The notes under the pieces: model-generated
What the model was told of the DNA's origin: nothing
The model's database searches: none
The model's input: the letters and a program-made list of their open reading frames with translations, nothing else
Shown: one piece after another, positions 60,594 through 64,000 of the stretch
Position numbering within the stretch: position 1 is the stretch's first letter
Layout of the letters: each line of letters opens with the position of its first letter
Source of the DNA: Bacteroidetes bacterium HGW-Bacteroidetes-6
GTDB lineage: Bacteria; Bacteroidota; Bacteroidia; Bacteroidales; DTU049
Length of the DNA stretch: 64,000 nucleotides
Reading direction: 5' to 3'
Assembly: GCA_002842495.1 (NCBI GenBank)
Contig: PHDB01000005.1
Location: 62,001 to 126,000, forward strand
Made by a program: the position numbers and the translations under genes

Positions 60594-60632
60594 AATTTAT
60601 CATACAAATTTACATTTTTTTTAATTATGTAT

Positions 60633-60640
60633 TAACTTTG
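60633..60640 (+). promoter_or_regulatory. -7 type promoter box for the phosphofructokinase gene
   Basis: TAACTTTG, followed by CGGG, matches TAnnTTTG exactly and lies 17 bp upstream of the ATG at 60658. Confidence 0.5.
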
Positions 60641-60657
60641 CGGGCTCAATAAATAAT

Positions 60658-61893
60658 GTGATGAAAAAATCGATTGTAATTTTAACTGGAGGCGGTCCGG
60701 CGCCGGGAATGAACACCGTAGTAGGTAGTATTGCTAAAACATTTATTACTAATGGGTATCGTGTTTTGGGCTTACATGGAGGATATAAAGGACTATTTTC
60801 CGAGAACCCCAATTTTACGGATATAGATTTTCTGATGGCCGATTCTATCTTTAACAGAGGCGGTTCATATCTTGTAATGAGTAGGTACAAACCTACAAAA
60901 GAGGACTTTGAACAGAATTTCAACCTTGATTTCTTTAAGGATAATAATATTCAACTACTTGTGACAATTGGAGGAGACGACACTGCATCTACTGCAAACA
61001 GAGTTGCAAAATACCTTTCGGAGCACAACCACAGCATATCAAATATTCACGTACCAAAAACTATTGATAACGATCTTCCGTTACCGATGCAAAGACCAAC
61101 ATTCGGTTATGAATCAGCAAAGTCCGAAGGAGCAAGACTAGCAACAACAATATATGAAGACGCAAGAACCAGCAACAACTGGTTTGTTGTATGTGCCATG
61201 GGAAGGTCAGCAGGCCACCTGGCATTTGGTATCGGATCGGCAGCACACTATCCGATGATAGTCATTCCTGAGATGTTTAACAAGACAACCATTACTATAG
61301 ATAAAATAGTTAAACTTGCTGTATCATCGATTGTTAAAAGAGAAATTCTTGGCATTAATTACGGAGCCGTAATGATCTCAGAGGGGGTATTTCACGAGTT
61401 AAGCGACGATGAACTTAAAAAGTCCGGAGTTACTTTTTCATACGACGACCACGGACACCCTGAACTTGGGAAGGTTTCAAAGGCACACATCTTTAGTGAA
61501 ATGGTTGACAGAAGAATAGCAGAGCTGGGTCTAAAAACCAAAATCAGGCCTGTAGAGTTGGGATATGAATTGAGATGCCAATCTCCAAGTGCTTATGATT
61601 TAGTTTACTGTACAGAACTTGGAATTGGAGTTCATCAGCTCTTTAGTGAAGGAAAAACCGGTTGCATGGTTTACATCGATCACCTTGGAAAGGTTAAACC
61701 ACTTTATCTTGTTGACATACAGGATCCTGTTACAGGAAAGATCAATCCACGCGGGGTAAGTCTGGAATCAGACCGCGTACAGGCAGTGATTAATAACATT
61801 ATGCACTACGTAACCGAAAGCGATTATTCAGCTGCATCAAAACTTATTTCAAATCCTCAGGAGTACGATTTCAGGAAGATTTTAAACTGGTAA
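60658..61893 (+). CDS. pfp: 6-phosphofructokinase, probably diphosphate-dependent
   Basis: A 411-residue group A phosphofructokinase. The nucleotide/phosphate loop is TGGGPAPGMN near residue 10. The selectivity motif is GGDD at 104-107, where the second Asp blocks ATP binding in characterised PPi enzymes (ATP-dependent ones have GGDG), and PKTIDND at 132-138 has Lys in place of the Gly of ATP-type PGTIDND. Both point to pyrophosphate as phosphoryl donor and a reversible reaction in glycolysis/gluconeogenesis. A GH13 gene follows after 2 bp, suggesting joint use in storage-sugar metabolism. Confidence 0.88.
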   Translation: MMKKSIVILTGGGPAPGMNTVVGSIAKTFITNGYRVLGLHGGYKGLFSENPNFTDIDFLMADSIFNRGGSYLVMSRYKPTKEDFEQNFNLDFFKDNNIQLLVTIGGDDTASTANRVAKYLSEHNHSISNIHVPKTIDNDLPLPMQRPTFGYESAKSEGARLATTIYEDARTSNNWFVVCAMGRSAGHLAFGIGSAAHYPMIVIPEMFNKTTITIDKIVKLAVSSIVKREILGINYGAVMISEGVFHELSDDELKKSGVTFSYDDHGHPELGKVSKAHIFSEMVDRRIAELGLKTKIRPVELGYELRCQSPSAYDLVYCTELGIGVHQLFSEGKTGCMVYIDHLGKVKPLYLVDIQDPVTGKINPRGVSLESDRVQAVINNIMHYVTESDYSAASKLISNPQEYDFRKILNW

Positions 61894-61895
61894 CT

Positions 61896-63572
61896 ATGGC
61901 CGGTAAAATTGCCATATACCAGGTTTTACCTAGACTATTTGGGAATACAAACAAAAGTTGTATTCCCAATTCTTCTTATAATACCAACGGATGCGGCAAA
62001 CTTGACCAATTTAACCAAGAGATTTTGTTGAGGTTAAAAAGCTTTGGTTATACCCACATCTGGTTTACCGGAGTAATAAGACACGCCTCACAAACAGCAT
62101 TTTCTCAATTCGGAATTGAGGATCAAAGCCCCCTGATTGTCAAGGGAAAAGCGGGATCTCCCTACGCAATAGTTGACTATTACGATGTCTCTCCAGATCT
62201 GAGCAACAATGTTGCAGAGAGAATGTTAGAGTTTGAACAACTGATTGGCAGATGTCATAATGCAGGTTTAAAGGTGATTATAGATTTTGTGCCAAACCAT
62301 GTTTCTAGGGCATACAAATCTCTTGTAAAACCATCCGGAACTGAAGATTTCGGCGAAGGGGATAAAACAGATTATCCATTTCATCCGACAAACAATTTCT
62401 ATTATATTCCAGACAGTCAATTTGTTTCGCCTGTAGTTAATGAAACATACAGCTATCCGGAACAAACTACCCGGGAATTTTATGAGATACCTGCAAAGGC
62501 CACAGGTAATGACTGTTTCACTTCAACGCCAAAAATGGATGATTGGTATGAAACTGTAAAACTCAATTACGGAGTTGATATCCTAAATGGCGGAACTGAA
62601 TATTTCAATCCTATTCCGGATACATGGCACAAAATGAGAGATATACTGCTCTTTTGGGCCAAAAAAGGGGTAGATGGTTTCAGATGTGATATGGCAGCCA
62701 TGGTGCCACTGAAATTCTGGGAATGGGTTATACCTCAGGTAAAGAATCAGTTCCATCACCTGACATTCATTGCAGAGATATACGAAAAGGAGCGCTATGA
62801 GCATTTTATTAATGGAGGTTTTGATTATCTGTACGATAAGGTGGGACTATATGACACCCTAAGAGCCATAACAATGGGAAATGGTGAGACCGGTGAAATA
62901 ACAAAGTGCTGGAGCTCGCTGAATGGTATTGAGGACAAGATGCTCAACTTTTTGGAAAACCATGATGAACAAAGAGTTGCATCCGATTTCTTTATGGGAG
63001 ACCCATTTAAAGCGATACCTGCCCTCACGGTTGCTCTAATGCTTAACAGAGCTCCCTTTCTAATCTATTTTGGGCAGGAGCTTGGAGAGAGGGGAATGGA
63101 TAGCGAAGGTTTCAGTGGAATGGATGGAAGAACAACCATATATGATTATTGGTCAGTAAGTTCGATTAGAGAATGGATAGAGTCAAACACTTTGCCTGAA
63201 ATTGGACATCTTTATAAGGAGCTTATAAAGATTGCTGTTACAGATAGTGCTGTTTGCTATGGACTTAAGTATGATCTTCAGTATGCAAACAGTGAATTGG
63301 CCGGTCCGGATAATAAGAAAATTTATTCGTTTATGAGAAAATCAGACGATTCTCTTCTTCTGATAGCTGTTAATTTCTTTTCAACCGAAAAAAGCGCAGC
63401 GGTAAAAATTCCCACTGGTGCTCTTGACTATTTTGGACTTAAGGGGCAAATATTAATGGATGGAAGAGATATTTTTGGGGATTATTCTGATAAATTTTCG
63501 ATTATTCCAGACCAACCAGTTGAGATAAAACTGGATTCTTATGGAGTAAGAGTAATTAAATTTTTACTTTAA
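61896..63572 (+). CDS. GH13 alpha-amylase-family enzyme
   Basis: A 558-residue glycoside hydrolase family 13 protein without a signal peptide, so probably cytoplasmic. Region I is FVPNH (131-135). The nucleophile is Asp265 in GFRCDMAAM, the acid/base is Glu294 in FIAEIYE, and the transition-state Asp357 is in ENHDEQR. The C-terminal beta domain (about 470-558) is present (SLLLIAVNFFSTEKSAAVKI). It could be an amylase, a glucosidase or a maltosyl-transferring enzyme; the sequence does not decide. It is cotranscribed with the PPi-type phosphofructokinase and its 3' end overlaps the opposing umuC by 17 bp. Confidence 0.9.
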   Translation: MAGKIAIYQVLPRLFGNTNKSCIPNSSYNTNGCGKLDQFNQEILLRLKSFGYTHIWFTGVIRHASQTAFSQFGIEDQSPLIVKGKAGSPYAIVDYYDVSPDLSNNVAERMLEFEQLIGRCHNAGLKVIIDFVPNHVSRAYKSLVKPSGTEDFGEGDKTDYPFHPTNNFYYIPDSQFVSPVVNETYSYPEQTTREFYEIPAKATGNDCFTSTPKMDDWYETVKLNYGVDILNGGTEYFNPIPDTWHKMRDILLFWAKKGVDGFRCDMAAMVPLKFWEWVIPQVKNQFHHLTFIAEIYEKERYEHFINGGFDYLYDKVGLYDTLRAITMGNGETGEITKCWSSLNGIEDKMLNFLENHDEQRVASDFFMGDPFKAIPALTVALMLNRAPFLIYFGQELGERGMDSEGFSGMDGRTTIYDYWSVSSIREWIESNTLPEIGHLYKELIKIAVTDSAVCYGLKYDLQYANSELAGPDNKKIYSFMRKSDDSLLLIAVNFFSTEKSAAVKIPTGALDYFGLKGQILMDGRDIFGDYSDKFSIIPDQPVEIKLDSYGVRVIKFLL

Positions 63573-64000
63573 TTATATCATCCCATATAGTAGTAAATCT
63601 GGGAGATAACATATTCATGTTATACCTCATTTTGTAAACACCCTGAGAAGCTGAATAGAGAGTTTCTCTGCCATACTTGGCATTAATCTCATCGAGTGTC
63701 TTCATAAGCCTCCCTTCGGCTAATAGGTCTTTATCGCAGAAAAGATTTCCAGGAGTCTCGCCTTTAATGCTAATTTCAGATAAAATCACTCCCGCTTTTT
63801 TATAGCCGTATCCACTCTTAAGAACAGATGTTACTGCCTTTGTACACATTCTTACAATATCAAATGTACTGTCGGTTGCATTTTCGAAGTTTATAACTAT
63901 GCTTCTATAATCTCTTGGGGTGTTATCTTTGAATGGATTGGTGAGAACAAAAACCACAGCTCTTGAGGCAACACCTCTCTGTTTGCGAAGTTTTTGCGCA
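63556..64000 (-). CDS. umuC: DNA polymerase V catalytic subunit UmuC (C-terminal part; 5' end off window)
   Basis: An open minus-strand frame runs from the stop at 63556 to the right edge with no stop, about 148 codons. It reads AQKLRKQRGVASRAVVFVLTNPFKDNTPRDY followed by the UmuC C-terminal domain: KAGVILSEISIKGETPGNLF and MKTLDEINAKYGRETLYSASQGV, then MLSPRFTTIWDDI. This matches the little-finger and tail region of Y-family SOS polymerases. The GTG at 63957 is an internal Val codon, not a start. The catalytic palm lies beyond the edge, and umuD cannot be judged. Confidence 0.9.
   Translation of the reverse strand, partial: AQKLRKQRGVASRAVVFVLTNPFKDNTPRDYRSIVINFENATDSTFDIVRMCTKAVTSVLKSGYGYKKAGVILSEISIKGETPGNLFCDKDLLAEGRLMKTLDEINAKYGRETLYSASQGVYKMRYNMNMLSPRFTTIWDDIIKVKI

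Noticed and set aside
63957-63957. GTG as start of the right-edge gene
   Set aside because: The frame stays open to the edge with good UmuC sequence upstream of this codon, so it is an internal Val.
1-64000. CRISPR arrays, insertion sequences, prophage, tRNA or rRNA genes
   Set aside because: I saw no regularly spaced repeats, transposase or phage motifs, or cloverleaf-like sequence in the intergenic gaps. A tRNAscan and repeat search would be needed to be certain.

Overview
The window looks like a chromosomal segment of an anaerobic, amino-acid-fermenting member of the Bacteroidetes, most likely Bacteroidales. Evidence: AT-rich intergenic DNA, no Shine-Dalgarno-like starts, many upstream boxes of the Bacteroidetes -7 type (TAnnTTTG), and typical families (PorT-like barrel, GIN/DUF2807 protein, SbsA-type Ig-like lipoprotein, cysteate synthase of the Bacteroides type, PPi-type phosphofructokinase, IspG with an extra domain). 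There are no rRNA or tRNA genes, insertion sequences, prophage or CRISPR arrays that I can see. The window is gene-dense housekeeping and metabolic DNA; both edges cut a gene.

Layout: 1-1464 (-) is the N-terminal part of a secreted golvesin-C-like/amidase-like protein. 1566-4176 holds a D-cysteine desulfhydrase-type PLP enzyme and PruA, tail to tail. 4229-8111 (+) runs from an ECF sigma factor, a small membrane protein (candidate anti-sigma) and a GIN-domain exported protein to an M19 dipeptidase and an SDR. 8113-11503 (-) is an overlapping pyrD-cinA-serine hydrolase operon. 11542-12510 is an XRE regulator with a long AT-rich leader carrying three copies of the palindrome TTACATATGTAA. 12511-20163 contains queA, a YyaL-like protein without its CxxC, an acyl-CoA ligase, an M28 membrane peptidase and a PlsC-like acyltransferase.

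20454-32352 (+) is the centrepiece: an essentially complete lysine-to-butyrate/acetate fermentation operon, in the order atoD, kal, kce, two tandem kdd paralogs, kamA, the mutase reactivase genes kamB and kamC, kamD, kamE, atoA and a thiolase. Lysine is isomerised to beta-lysine (KamA) and then 3,5-diaminohexanoate (KamDE, kept active by KamBC), oxidised (Kdd), cleaved with acetyl-CoA (Kce) to acetoacetate and 3-aminobutyryl-CoA, and deaminated to crotonyl-CoA (Kal). AtoDA and thiolase then move CoA and split acetoacetyl-CoA. Butyryl-CoA dehydrogenase and Etf are not in the window. The two Kdd copies differ at the position that usually sets NAD versus NADP preference.

32375-34332 (+) holds a low-molecular-weight phosphatase and a GHL10-type secreted glycosidase. 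34351-39638 (-) is a compact MarR, FNT channel, cysteate synthase, SulP transporter and EamA exporter operon, plausibly a sulfur/sulfonate module. 39729-47168 holds rmuC, carAB and a C69 dipeptidase. 47169-48515 is an NfeD-type protease. 48466-60593 (-) is a long run: ligA, flavodiiron protein, FlK-like thioesterase, YihY, hydG, bifunctional Rel/SpoT, Ig-like lipoprotein, PorT-like barrel and ispG. 60658-63572 (+) pairs a PPi-type phosphofructokinase with a GH13 enzyme, and the right edge cuts a umuC on the minus strand. Assignments come from motifs and remembered family features read by eye; no database search was run.
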